The notes: generated by a model not told the origin, from the letters alone. Positions 17,163 to 25,557 are shown, counted from the stretch's first letter. The stretch: 64,000 nt of DNA from CBDFGS01 sp965247255 (GCA_965247255.1 CBDFGS010000010.1:124001-188000), one strand, 5' to 3'. Translations and numbers: made by a program.

Positions 17163-18363
17163 GGAACCTCTGAACAATTCGGCGCAAGCGTGGATGGGCA
17201 GAGTGGTTCCGTTCTTTGGAGATGTTCAGGCATCTTTGTGACGTTCCAGGTGGTGGTTGAGGCGTTCAGACCGTGTCTGTTGTGGCCTCGAAGCGGCTTT
17301 TCTGAGCCATCGCGGCTCCCGGCCGTGATTTGCGCACTGCGCCCCTCTCATGCCGCCAGACGGCGCTCTGCCGTCATCAAGTTGGCCAGCCCCAGTAGCA
17401 ATGCCAGCCGTTGCGCGTTCTTAGCCAACCCTCGGTAGCGCACCTTGGCGTAGCCAAAGCGCCGCTTCACGTACAGGAACGGATGCTCCACTTTCGTCCT
17501 GTCCGACGCTTTGCGCTTCTCCGCCAACGCCTCGTAGCTGGCAGGCTCCAGGTGCCGTCGCCGGCCGGGCCTCATCGCCACTCGCCACTCCACATCCAAC
17601 TCTCGATTCTCCAACCGCTTGTCCACTCCCTGATACCCCGCATCCCCCCACACTCGTTTCTCTCCACCGTGCAGCAATCGGTGCGCTTCTGTCACATCAT
17701 GCACGTTAGCTGGCGTCGTAGTCATGCTGTGTACCACTCCCGTCTCAGCGTCAGCGCCTACGTGTACTTTCATCCCGAAGCTCCACTCGTTCCCCTTCTT
17801 CGTCTGGTGCATCTCAGGGTCTCGCTCACCCGCACGATTCTTCGTCGATGCCGGCGCCTCTATGATGCTCGCGTCCACGATCGTCCCCTCCCGAAGCCGC
17901 AGTCCCTGGGACTCCAGATGACGGTTGATCTCCTCGAACAGACTCTGCCCCAACTCATGCTCTTCCAGCAGATGGCGGAAGTTCAGAATCGTCGTCTCGT
18001 CCGGCAGCGGGCCCGACAGCTTCAACCCTACGAACCGTCTCACCGACTCGACCTCGTAGAGCATGTCCTCCATGCCAGGATCGCTCAGGTTGTAGAACAA
18101 CTGCACGCAGTGTATCCGCACCATCGCAGACAACTCATATGGTCGACGGCCTCGGACCGCCTTGGGATAGAACGGACGGATGCGCTCTTCCATCTGTTCC
18201 CACGGTATCAGAGCATCCATGCGCTCCAGGAATATCTCCCGGCGGGTCTTGCGCTTCTTGCTCTCGTATTCCAACTCCGCAAATGTTGGCTGGTCCATCA
18301 ATTATCTCACCGAACACAGTGCTATTCTCTATGCTACTATGCCCAGACTTGTTCAGAGTATCC
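17163..18363 (-). mobile_element. IS5-family insertion sequence, complete
   Basis: 1201 bp bounded by inverted repeats ggaacctctgaacaa (left, 17163) and its near complement ending at 18363. The target word CTAG is present on both sides (17159-17162 and 18364-18367), the usual IS5-type duplication. It abuts a PAS/kinase relic on the right. Confidence 0.9.
17348..18298 (-). CDS. IS5-family DDE transposase
   Basis: A 316-residue full-length transposase. An N-terminal DUF772-type domain (IRPFYPKAVRGRRPYELSAM) is followed by a DDE core with GTIVDASIIEAPAST, VWGDAGYQG and the YVKRRFGYAKVRYRGL segment. ATG 18298 is used; a TTG just upstream is the only longer start. It appears intact. Confidence 0.92.
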   Translation of the reverse strand: MDQPTFAELEYESKKRKTRREIFLERMDALIPWEQMEERIRPFYPKAVRGRRPYELSAMVRIHCVQLFYNLSDPGMEDMLYEVESVRRFVGLKLSGPLPDETTILNFRHLLEEHELGQSLFEEINRHLESQGLRLREGTIVDASIIEAPASTKNRAGERDPEMHQTKKGNEWSFGMKVHVGADAETGVVHSMTTTPANVHDVTEAHRLLHGGEKRVWGDAGYQGVDKRLENRELDVEWRVAMRPGRRRHLEPASYEALAEKRKASDRTKVEHPFLYVKRRFGYAKVRYRGLAKNAQRLALLLGLANLMTAERRLAA

Positions 18364-18600
18364 CTAGGAAGTCATTGCGTAGGCGTTCTACGTCCGCAAT
18401 CGGGGTCATGTCCTGGATACCACCGACTGCGGATTCGATCGCGCCGGATTCTGAGTGTGTTGGTGTCGCATTGACCAGAGTAGTGATCTTCCGCCCATCC
18501 GGGACGTGGAAAATTATCTCTTCCGCGCGGACGGTCGCGCCTCTGGATAACGCCCTCGACAGTGGAAGCTCGTGCACCGGCAATTCGCTAGTGAACTAGG
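18364..18600 (-). pseudogene. PAS domain / histidine kinase relic cut by the IS5 element
   Basis: About 75 codons of a PAS-sensor region: RGATVRAEEIIFHVPDGRKI then SAVGGIQDMTPIADVERLRN and DFLG, the segment that normally precedes a kinase HisKA helix. The frame meets a stop on its 5' side near 18595 and the IS5 end on its 3' side. The sequence beyond the IS (below 17159) does not restore a kinase, so part of the gene has been deleted. Confidence 0.6.
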
Positions 18601-18670
18601 TTGACACGTTGTAGAATCAAAGCAATACGTTGTGACCTAGGGAAATTCTTAACTCTGAAGGGGGTAAACC

Positions 18671-19330
18671 ATGGGGAACCCGGTAGTGCACTTTGAAATT
18701 GCCGGCCCGGATGGGCCTGCTCTGCGGCAGTTCTATAGCGACCTGTTCGGGTGGAAGATTGACGTGCAGAGCGAAGAGATGGGCAACTACGGTTTGGTGT
18801 CCGCAAATGAGGGCGGCATCGGTGGCGGCGTGTTTCCTACCACTGAGGATATTCCGGCGCGCAGCTATGTTACCTTCTATGTGCAGGTTGACGACCTTCG
18901 AGCGGCGCTGGATAAGGTGGTAGGCATGGGCGGGCGCGTCATCATGCCACCGATGGAGATAGCGCTCGGCATGGGCTCCATCGCTTTGTTCGGGGACCCT
19001 GCCGACAACACCATAGGGCTGCACTCACCACCGCCGGAATGGGACGGACAGATGCCCCCTAAGGGGGACGGTCCACCGGTGGCTCACTTCGAGGTTGGTT
19101 CGGCAGGCCGGGCTGGTATCGTCACCTCTTCCCTCCCTCTCACAGGCGTTCTTCTACACCTGAGATTCTACGCTTCCCGACGATTTCGGACAACAAAAAA
19201 GCCCGCATACACACGAGCTTGTGGAAGGGTGGAGGCCATCACAGATATGGCGATGGCCTCCACCCTCTTTCTACGCAGCGGTCAACGTCCTACGCAACCC
19301 GCTCGGCCTCCCTTTCCTGCTCCATGCTGA
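18671..19330 (+). CDS. Glyoxalase/VOC-fold protein, second domain truncated
   Basis: ATG 18671 is preceded by ctgaagggggtaaacc. Residues 1-125 form a complete VOC domain: HFEIAGPDGPALRQFYSDLF, GLVSANEGGIGGGVF and IALFGDPADN. After the linker, PPVAHFEVGSAGRAG begins a second VOC domain, but similarity stops at about 19115 and the remaining 60-70 codons look unrelated to the fold. This suggests that an integrative element entered or replaced the gene here. Enzyme activity is not known; many two-domain VOC proteins of this kind have unassigned substrates. Confidence 0.6.
   Translation: MGNPVVHFEIAGPDGPALRQFYSDLFGWKIDVQSEEMGNYGLVSANEGGIGGGVFPTTEDIPARSYVTFYVQVDDLRAALDKVVGMGGRVIMPPMEIALGMGSIALFGDPADNTIGLHSPPPEWDGQMPPKGDGPPVAHFEVGSAGRAGIVTSSLPLTGVLLHLRFYASRRFRTTKKPAYTRACGRVEAITDMAMASTLFLRSGQRPTQPARPPFPAPC
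19227..19265. terminator. Strong hairpin, possible bidirectional terminator
   Basis: A perfect 14-bp stem (19227-19240 with 19252-19265) around an 11-base loop, followed on the plus strand by tcttt. It lies between the truncated VOC gene and the minus-strand element genes, close to the presumed element boundary. Confidence 0.6.
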
Positions 19331-19406
19331 GCGCCCACTCGAACATGGAGAGGGTCGCGGGTTTCCGCTTCCCGTTCTTCTTCGGCTTCACCGGCTCCTC
19401 GACCAT
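19290..19406 (-). CDS. Possible small basic protein
   Basis: 38 codons from ATG 19406, starting MVEEPVKPKKNGKRKPATLS and ending MEQEREAERVA before a TAG. The frame is open further upstream to the stop of the four-HTH gene. No clear ribosome-binding site; low confidence. Confidence 0.3.
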   Translation of the reverse strand: MVEEPVKPKKNGKRKPATLSMFEWALSMEQEREAERVA

Positions 19407-19495
19407 GAACTCGGCCCAGGAAAAACACCGACTGCTGGGCCCCGGGGCCTCGTCGCGCCATCGGCCGTGACCCCGGCGTTTCCCCCGCTGTTGGA

Positions 19496-20665
19496 CTAGG
19501 CAGCCGCCGCCATCTTAGGTTGCGTCAACATGGCGGAGCAGCCCCTTTCAACAACGGGAGTCACCGACACCCGGCCCCGGCCGTCATACCCCGCACGATA
19601 GGCAAAGGCCGCCTTCGCGCCCCAGGGCACACGACCGCCGATACGAACGGCGCCGCCTCCGACCATATGCCCAGGACCCCCGGCGCCGCGCACCACCATC
19701 CCGCTCCGCTCGCCCTTCCGCCAACCCAACACCTTCACCTCGGCGGGCATGACCCGCTCCTCCGCCTCAGACCGCTGGAACAGAACCCCGTGCAGCCTCC
19801 TCAGGACCCCCGGCGACGGGTTGTTCCTGCCGTTCATGATCTGGGAGAGGTTGGCGGAGCTGATGCCGGCGCGCCGTGCGACCTCGTTCTGGCTGAAGCC
19901 GTGGGCGTTCATCCGGTCCCACACGGCCTCCCGGTCGATGCAGGCGGGCTGCGCGGGCGCGACCTTCGCCGGAGCCTCCAGCGCCGACTCCATCCTGGCC
20001 TGGACCTTCACGCCCATGTTCCTATGACCCCGCGCCACCATTGACATGTAGCTGTAGGACACGCCCGCGCGGTCGGCCAGGTCCCGCAGGCTCATGCCCA
20101 GCTCCCTGGCCCGCTCCCTGATGTAGCTGCTCTCCCCGCTCACCACGCATCCCTGGCGGTTGGCGCACTGCGCGGGCGCGATCTTCGCCGGAGCCTCCAA
20201 CGCCGACTCGACCCGCGCCTGGACCTTCACGCCCATGTTCCTGCGGCCGCGCGACACCTGCGCCATGTAGCCGTAGGACACCCCCACTCGGTCGGCCAGG
20301 TCCTGCATGCTCATGCCCAGCCCACGGGCGCGCTCCCGGATGTAGCTGCTCTCGCCGGTCACCACGCCGCCTTGGCGGTAGACGACCCCCTGTCCTGGGA
20401 CCTCTCCCAGCACCGACGCAGCCTTTTCACGCATCTTCGGAGTCCACGGCCTGCCCCCCGTCGCAATCTGCGACAGGTGGCCCGCAGACACCCCCATCTT
20501 GGCTGCAAGCTCCTTCATGGTGAGTCCGCGCCGCCTGGCCGCAGCCCGAAGCTCACTCTCTGGCTTGCCAAGGTTCGATCCAGGTCCCGCCGCCCGGGCA
20601 CGTATCTCCGGGGTCTGTCCCGTGCCTGATACGGGGGCATGCCTCTCAATGCTCGTAGTCGTCAT
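19496..20665 (-). CDS. Protein with four tandem Cro/C1-type HTH domains
   Basis: A 389-residue DNA-binding protein with XRE-type HTH modules at about residues 38-88, 106-157, 179-230 and 247-297. Modules 2 and 3 are near duplicates, including their linkers (GESSYIRERAR, NMGVKVQAR, ESALEAPAK). Modules 1 and 4 are diverged (KELAAKMGVSAGHLSQIATG; NEVARRAGISSANLSQIMNG). A glycine- and arginine-rich C-terminus of about 90 residues has no known fold. aggaggaagcgac gives a strong ribosome-binding site before ATG 20665. It is the leftmost large gene of the putative element and the likely regulator; dyads at 20709-20756 and 20828-20846 lie upstream. Confidence 0.75.
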   Translation of the reverse strand: MTTTSIERHAPVSGTGQTPEIRARAAGPGSNLGKPESELRAAARRRGLTMKELAAKMGVSAGHLSQIATGGRPWTPKMREKAASVLGEVPGQGVVYRQGGVVTGESSYIRERARGLGMSMQDLADRVGVSYGYMAQVSRGRRNMGVKVQARVESALEAPAKIAPAQCANRQGCVVSGESSYIRERARELGMSLRDLADRAGVSYSYMSMVARGHRNMGVKVQARMESALEAPAKVAPAQPACIDREAVWDRMNAHGFSQNEVARRAGISSANLSQIMNGRNNPSPGVLRRLHGVLFQRSEAEERVMPAEVKVLGWRKGERSGMVVRGAGGPGHMVGGGAVRIGGRVPWGAKAAFAYRAGYDGRGRVSVTPVVERGCSAMLTQPKMAAAA

Positions 20666-20708
20666 GTCGCTTCCTCCTGTAATGAAGAAGCGGGACCGCC
20701 CCCTTCTT

Positions 20709-20756
20709 GGAGACAGTCCCGCTCGAATCCGTGTCCCGATGGCCGGGACTGTCTCC
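20709..20756. promoter_or_regulatory. Long inverted repeat upstream of the four-HTH gene
   Basis: 13-base arms ggagacagtcccg and cgggactgtctcc separated by 22 bases, 44 bases upstream of the gene. It could be an operator pair or a leader hairpin. Confidence 0.45.
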
Positions 20757-20827
20757 TGGTGTGGTGTTTGTCCTGTGGCGAATGGCCGGTGCGGACTTCC
20801 CTACGGGAAGCCGTGTGCGGGCAAGGC

Positions 20828-20846
20828 CCCCGTATCGAGTACGGGG
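20828..20846. promoter_or_regulatory. Short palindrome upstream of the four-HTH gene
   Basis: ccccgta-tcgag-tacgggg is a perfect 7-base dyad. A half-like copy (gatacggggg) recurs inside the gene near 20630. Candidate operator. Confidence 0.4.
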
Positions 20847-20998
20847 CAGGCTCGTCGTGAATTAGGCATAGTTCCTCCCCCGATCGGAGTCGGTGGCAGG
20901 CTCTGGGCGGTGAGAGTGGGATGGGGTGAGGCGGGAGGGAGTCCCGCAAGCAAGGGAGCGAAGCGAGCAAGCTCCGCAGTGGTGAAGCGGTGGGGCGG

Positions 20999-21351
20999 TT
21001 AGCGGGTGGAGCGTGCCGCCTGAGCCAGCAGGCGCAGGAAGCCGGCGCGTCGGTGGGGAAGGGCCGCAAGCTCTGCCGCGTCGCCGACGCCCTGAGGGAG
21101 GGCGATTATGGCGGCGCGGCGTCCAAGCAAGCCCGCAAGCTGCCCGCCGCCGCCAGGCCCGCATCGTCTCCGTCGAAGGCGAGGAACACGCGGGAGCAGC
21201 TAGGCAAGCTGGCAGCAACACGCTCCATGCCCTGGGTGCCCAGGGCGGCGCAGACGGGGAGGCCCCACTGGGTCAAGGCACGCCAGTCGAACAGGCCCTC
21301 GGCGACAACTACCCAGGACGGCGCGGGGTCAAGCCGCCCAAGCCCAAGCAC
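20999..21351 (-). pseudogene. Toprim-domain (primase-like) protein, frameshifted
   Basis: The first part has the Toprim signature: SWVVVAEGLFDWRALTQWGL with the catalytic Glu, then VFLAFDGDDAG with the DxD acidic pair. This frame stops at 21106. A different frame continues at the same point with GRRAAIIALPQGVGDAAELA and FLRLLAQAARSTR to a stop at 20999, which fits the end of such proteins. A single-base change near 21120 would join them. The only start is GTG 21351. Role would be primer synthesis or DNA strand handling for the element. Confidence 0.65.
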
Positions 21352-21393
21352 CGGCTTGGGGCCGGTCCCCGGCCATGTGCCTATTGGCTAAGG

Positions 21394-21852
21394 TCATGAC
21401 TCACCTCCTATGGCCCTGAGACCCTGCAGGCTGCGGCTGGACAGAAGCTTGCCCGGCTGCCAGCGCATCCCCAGCACAGCCAGGACCTCCAGCGTCCCGT
21501 CGTCATGGGGGGACAGGGCCGCAGCCCTGCCGGTGCCCTGGCTGTACATCAGGATCTCCCGGTCGCCGAACCTGCGCTTGACCAGGCCGAGCCACTCGGC
21601 GTGTGCCCAGCGAGCTTCGCTCGCGTCTGCCTTGCCGGTGCCCACATCGGCGAAGACCGCCAGCGCCCCGTCCAGGTCGCCGGTCTGCCGCAGCCGCCGA
21701 GCGTCGTGGACACTCCGGGCCACGGTCTGCGTCGTCTCCTCTTCCTGGGGGAACAGCGCCGCTATCAGCCGGTCCACCAGCTCTTCCAAGCTGGGCCTCC
21801 GGGCTGCCCTCATCGTTCCTATCGTCCCAATCGTCGTTACTTGCGTCGTCAT
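21394..21852 (-). CDS. Mobile-element protein upstream of the Toprim gene, function unknown
   Basis: A 152-residue protein from ATG 21852, preceded by gaaaggagcacagag. It contains a helical repeat-like stretch (TVARSVHDARRLRQTGDLDG) and a conserved-looking C-terminal half (RFGDREILMYSQGTGRAAAL, TLEVLAVLGMRWQPGKLLSS). No known fold recognised. Its stop TGA overlaps an ATG (ATGA) near 21394, so it was probably translationally coupled to the broken Toprim gene downstream. Confidence 0.5.
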   Translation of the reverse strand: MTTQVTTIGTIGTMRAARRPSLEELVDRLIAALFPQEEETTQTVARSVHDARRLRQTGDLDGALAVFADVGTGKADASEARWAHAEWLGLVKRRFGDREILMYSQGTGRAAALSPHDDGTLEVLAVLGMRWQPGKLLSSRSLQGLRAIGGES

Positions 21853-21966
21853 CTCTGTGCTCCTTTCGATTTGGTTTGCCTTCGGTCGTCAACTCACAAC
21901 AAACGACGGCGCGAGCGCGAACGCCCGCACCGCCGTTGCTGCGATCCTGAATTCGTGGGTGCCTAG

Positions 21967-22236
21967 TTAACCTGTGGTCTGTTCGGCCTCACGCTCCCGG
22001 CGTCTCAGCCAGCGCTGATGCTCCCGCTCCTGTCTACGTCTGCGCACCTGGCTGCGAATGAACAGCGCCCCGATGCGCAGGCCCAGGAGGTTCAGGAAGA
22101 ACAGCTCCAGACCTATGCCGGTGAGCAGTGGGGCGACCACCACCAGCGCAATCCCCAGCCGCTTACGCCGCCGCAGGAATCTCCCGGCCCTGACGGCGGC
22201 TGCCGGGACCCTTTGGCCTCGTTCCTTCTCGTGCAT
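21967..22236 (-). CDS. Small basic membrane protein
   Basis: 89 residues from ATG 22236, with aggagg 5 bases upstream (a GTG 6 bases earlier is the alternative). One or two hydrophobic helices at about 27-62 (LGIALVVVAPLLTGIGLELF) are flanked by arginine-rich ends (RRRRQEREHQRWLRRRERE). No family recognised; first gene of the minus-strand cluster 19290-22236. Confidence 0.5.
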   Translation of the reverse strand: MHEKERGQRVPAAAVRAGRFLRRRKRLGIALVVVAPLLTGIGLELFFLNLLGLRIGALFIRSQVRRRRQEREHQRWLRRREREAEQTTG

Positions 22237-22400
22237 ACGCACCTCCTAAATGTGTGTTGCCCGCACCGGCATCCACAGCACGGGTCGTGGCTTATGGGTT
22301 GGTTGACGATGGACACACTCCGCCCACGGTGGGATGCCTCACGTGAACGCAGCGTGACTTGTCCCGGCCTGGTCCGCGCATCGAACGCAGAGGGGCCAGG

Positions 22401-22514
22401 GTGGAAAAGACGCAGCTCGGCCAGGGTCTCTTCGTCGCAACGCGAGTTCTGGGGAGCTACGAAGACGCGGCGCGGCTGCCCTACGACGTGGTCACGGAAC
22501 AGACGCGGGTGTAA
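22401..22514 (+). CDS. Possible 37-residue protein, first unit of a degenerate repeat
   Basis: GTG start at 22401 and TAA at 22512-22514; it reads VEKTQLGQGLFVATRVLGSY then EDAARLPYDVV. The following 22518-22640 repeats it in decayed form (QLGQGLY, then in a shifted frame GSCEDAKRP). The preserved codons in the first unit suggest a real small gene, but it is not recognised. Confidence 0.3.
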   Translation: MEKTQLGQGLFVATRVLGSYEDAARLPYDVVTEQTRV

Positions 22515-22517
22515 AAG

Positions 22518-22640
22518 GGCGCAGCTCGGCCAGGGTCTATATGGCGCGCCGACTCTGGGGAAGCTGCGAAGACGCGAAGCGGCCAGCCTGCGATGCAAAT
22601 GGCAGACCGGCGCGTGTCGAAGCTGCGGCCTAGCTGTCTG
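22518..22640 (+). repeat. Decayed second unit of the 22401 repeat; remainder of 22641-22966 without a gene
   Basis: Shares gcgcagctcggccagggtct and ctctggggaagct-like words with 22408-22470, about 107 bases away, but with a frame change in the middle. The 320 bases that follow, up to the minus-strand HTH gene, hold no convincing gene. Confidence 0.45.
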
Positions 22641-22966
22641 AAGGGCTATGCCGCAGGCATGGGGAGACGGTCAGAGGGCATGGGGCACTCCAACCGTCGT
22701 ATCGAAAGGTCGAAACGCAGGACGCACTCCGGCCTTTGTGGAAGCATCCCTCTTGGGCGACCGTTGGGAGAGCATGGCTCGATCCCTCTGGTACATCCCG
22801 GGCTCAGGGAAAGGACCCCCAGGTTTCTATGGCAAAGAAACACTGGAAAAACCTGATAACAATCTCAGTATTACGCCCCATCTCCCCTTTGGCAATACTT
22901 TCGGGGCCTTACCACCCACATCACTTGCACTCATGCAGCAAACATGGTGCGGAGATGACGCAGCGC

Positions 22967-23794
22967 CTACTTCCACCACAGTCCCACGGTGAAGAACCGC
23001 CGCACCCACCTGAGCCGCTCCCTCCTGGTCCGCGCCCACCGGGTGTCGCCCAGGGCCGCTTCTATCGAGCGTCGCTGCCCGTTCCTCCACACCCCCGCGA
23101 GCGGCTGGGTCTCGGGCGGCAGGGTCAGCCCGTGCTCCTCGGCCATAGCCAGCTCCAGATTCAGGATGCGCTCCTCCGTCACCAGCCACGACAGGCTCCT
23201 GCCGTCGTTGGGATGGCCATCCCTGAGCCTTCGCCACTCCTCGACCAGCGGCCACGCCGCGCCATAGACCTCCTCGTCGTCTGGCGCAGGTTCACGGGTC
23301 ACCAGCTCGGGATACTTCCGCCGAAACGTGGTATTACCAACCGGCTTGCGAACCGCATTAGCCCCGCTCCCCGACCCCTGCCCGGCCCCGACCTCAGCCA
23401 CCCGTCGCTCCAACTGGCGCAGAGCCCTGGTGTGCTCCTCTCCCAGGGCCTTCACCTGGCCCTCGACGAAGGCTCGCACCTTGCCGAGACTGCTCTTGAT
23501 CTTCTGTTCCAGGCCCTCCACCCGCCCCTCCAGAGCTGCGATGCGTTCCTGCTGCGCGGCCATAGCTTTGGACTCCCTGGACAGGAGCAAACGATCCAAC
23601 GCATGGCTCATGCGCGGCGAAAGGCTGCCGGTCTCCACGGCTCTAGCCAGGGTCTTGTAGTTGACGCCCAGCAGGTCCGCCGCTTCCATGCGCCCTTTCT
23701 CGCGTATCACGTCGAGCAGCAGCGCCATGAGCCGCAACTCGTGCAGGTTCTCCAGGCTCCTCGTCTTTTCCATCGCTACAGCCCTCTCTTTCAT
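22967..23794 (-). CDS. HTH plus coiled-coil protein of the element
   Basis: About 275 residues. The N-terminal HTH (DVIREKGRMEAADLLGVNYK, TLARAVETG) matches that of the protein at 10787-11239. A coiled coil follows (KAMAAQQERIAALEGRVEGL with EQKIKSSLGKVRAF). The C-terminal third (FRRKYPELVTREP, AWPLVEEWRRLRDGHPNDGR, ILNLELAMAEEHGLTLPPET) is characteristic but unassigned. Start is ATG 23794 or 23773. Two or three copies of a palindromic motif lie directly upstream at 23811-23890, fitting autoregulation or an origin/partition function. Function inferred only as DNA binding. Confidence 0.55.
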   Translation of the reverse strand: MKERAVAMEKTRSLENLHELRLMALLLDVIREKGRMEAADLLGVNYKTLARAVETGSLSPRMSHALDRLLLSRESKAMAAQQERIAALEGRVEGLEQKIKSSLGKVRAFVEGQVKALGEEHTRALRQLERRVAEVGAGQGSGSGANAVRKPVGNTTFRRKYPELVTREPAPDDEEVYGAAWPLVEEWRRLRDGHPNDGRSLSWLVTEERILNLELAMAEEHGLTLPPETQPLAGVWRNGQRRSIEAALGDTRWARTRRERLRWVRRFFTVGLWWK

Positions 23795-23810
23795 CGGTCC
23801 CTCACTCCCA

Positions 23811-23890
23811 CTTCCGAAAAGGAAACTTCTCCACGACGAAAGGGAAGTCGGCTCACAAATCGGCACTTCCTTTTCGGGAAGTTTCCCTAG
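23811..23890. promoter_or_regulatory. Iteron-like palindromic motifs
   Basis: cacttccgaaaaggaaactt (23811 on), cgaaagggaagt (about 23842) and acttccttttcgggaagttt (about 23865) are variants of one dyad, placed just upstream of the HTH/coiled-coil gene. They could be binding sites for its product, or an origin. Confidence 0.5.
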
Positions 23891-24069
23891 CCCGTCCTGG
23901 CACCACCCCCTGGAACCCGCTCTGGACACAAAGTGCTTGCTGAGATGGTCCTATAGGGGGTGTTTTCTCCCCGAATTAGCTTGCTCAGGACCCCGACTTC
24001 CCTTTTTGGAACAAACTCAAATCTCTGTACACGTCCATCACACCACGAAGGCCCCTGGGAACGTCAGGG

Positions 24070-24105
24070 CTTGAAAGGGAGGGTGAGCTCACCCTCCCTT
24101 TCAAG
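24070..24105. repeat. Perfect 36-bp palindrome
   Basis: The 18 bases cttgaaagggagggtgag are followed directly by their exact reverse complement, with no spacer. It lies in a gene-free 450-base stretch between divergently oriented gene groups (23794 minus, 24243 plus). A terminator would normally have a loop, so a protein site or a DNA structure is more likely. Confidence 0.8.
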
Positions 24106-24242
24106 GGATTATGTCCAGATCGCTGGCAGCCCACACTTGAATGGGAGGGGCGTACGACGCCGCAAGTCCAACACTCAGAGCCGAAGGAAAGGACAGTTGC
24201 TCCCGCACCATCCCTAGAGAGCCCGACCACCGGAATAGCGAT

Positions 24243-24455
24243 ATGGAAGATACCAAGAGCGAAGACAAGCCGAAGGACTCCAATAGAGGCGCGCCGGAAC
24301 TTGGCACGGTGACCATCGAATTCAACCCTGGTCCCGATGCCCAGGACCGGCTGCGCCGCCTCTTCACCCTGCTGGTTGAGTACGCCACCCGCGACAAGGT
24401 CCCTCCATCCGAGGCGGACTTATCTCTCGGAGACGGTAGTGAGGACGAAGGCTGA
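24243..24455 (+). CDS. Small acidic mobile-element protein
   Basis: 70 residues from ATG 24243. The core is ELGTVTIEFNPGPDAQDRLR then LFTLLVEYATRDKV; ends are charged. Its TGA overlaps the ATG of the next gene (TGATG), so the two are coupled. Function unknown. Confidence 0.5.
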   Translation: MEDTKSEDKPKDSNRGAPELGTVTIEFNPGPDAQDRLRRLFTLLVEYATRDKVPPSEADLSLGDGSEDEG

Positions 24456-24827
24456 TGCGGTCGACCTACTCTTTGACCGTCATCAGCCTGGGGGGAGGCG
24501 TCCAGTCATCGGTCATGGCCCTCATGGCAAGCGGGGGCGCGTTCGGTCAACTGCCGGACTGCGCCATCTTCGCCGCCACCCACTGGGAGCCTCCCACCAT
24601 CTACACCCACCTGGACTGGCTGTCCAGGAATCTGAGCTTCCCCTTATACATCGTGGACAACGGGCGCAGCCTGCGAGAAGACGCCAAAGCCCTCACCAAC
24701 CACTCCGGCAACCGGGGCTTCATCGACCTTCCCCTATACCGCAAGGGACCTGCCCGCGCAGGAGTGCGGAACGGACAGGGCGACGGCATGGGACGGCGGC
24801 AGTGCACCGAGCACTACAAGATCAGGC

Positions 24828-25557
24828 GTGCGCCAAGAAGCGCGTGGGTTGAACGTTCCGGTTTTGGAACTCGGCCAGGAGAGGCCGGTGGCTAGGGGAG
24901 CAGGCATGGGGGCCAGAAGCGGAACCGTGTCTGAAGCCTCCCCGACAATGTGGCGACGGTGACCCTGCTAAACCGTGCGCTGCTAGCCAGAGTGTCGTTA
25001 TGGTCACGAAAGGAACTGCCGACTGAAGCGTCGAATGTAGAACCACCTGCTCACGGTAGGGCGAGGGTGGAGTCATTGGAACCCCTGTCTGCCTTATACA
25101 GGGGCAGTCCTGTTAGGACAGAGATGCCGACTCCAATTTACGGCATCTCCCGATGGCGAGCGCGGCAGCGAGCCAAGCCAGGCGTAGAGGCAGGACCTAA
25201 GACGGCGCGACGACGCAACCTAGGCGAACTTGGGAAGCACGACCGGCTCTCCGGTACGGAGTAGGCCAGCCTTCGGCCAATGCCGGTCGTGTGGCAGAGC
25301 CCTCGTAGTAGTCCGAGGTCGGGAAAGCCGGCCACATGGCGAAGGGGGCAGTCAGATGGGTGTGGAACGAAGCGAACTACGCCGGAGAAGGGATGTATGC
25401 ACCCGACGACGATGGCGGAAAGCTGATGTTCCCGGCTTTGGTCTATCCCATCTGATGGAGAGCCGGATGCCTTGAAAGGGGCACGTCCGGTTCGGTGAGG
25501 GGGATGGCGCGAACAGCCGGAGCGATCCGGTCACTGGCGGCGCTGTCCCCACTCAAT
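24828..25557 (+). mobile_element. ORF-less group II intron, 730 nt
   Basis: Starts with the consensus-like gtgcgcc at 24828, ends with AT (AY rule) at 25557, and has a canonical 34-nt domain V at 25460-25493 followed by a domain VI-like hairpin. No reverse transcriptase or maturase is encoded, so splicing would need the RNA alone or a protein supplied in trans. It interrupts the PAPS-reductase-family gene; removal rejoins the reading frame exactly. Confidence 0.85.
25460..25493 (+). ncRNA. Group II intron domain V
   Basis: Lower stem gagccgga with tccggttc, catalytic bulge CG, upper stem tgcc/ggca region and a GAAA tetraloop: 34 nt in total, the standard domain V size. Confidence 0.9.

Noticed and set aside
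17411..18367. 318-codon frame opposite the IS5 transposase
   Set aside because: The transposase has all catalytic blocks and IS ends; the opposite frame has none.
22736..23890. 384-codon frame on the plus strand across the HTH/coiled-coil gene
   Set aside because: Proline- and arginine-rich, no motif; the minus-strand frame has an HTH shared with the protein at 10787.
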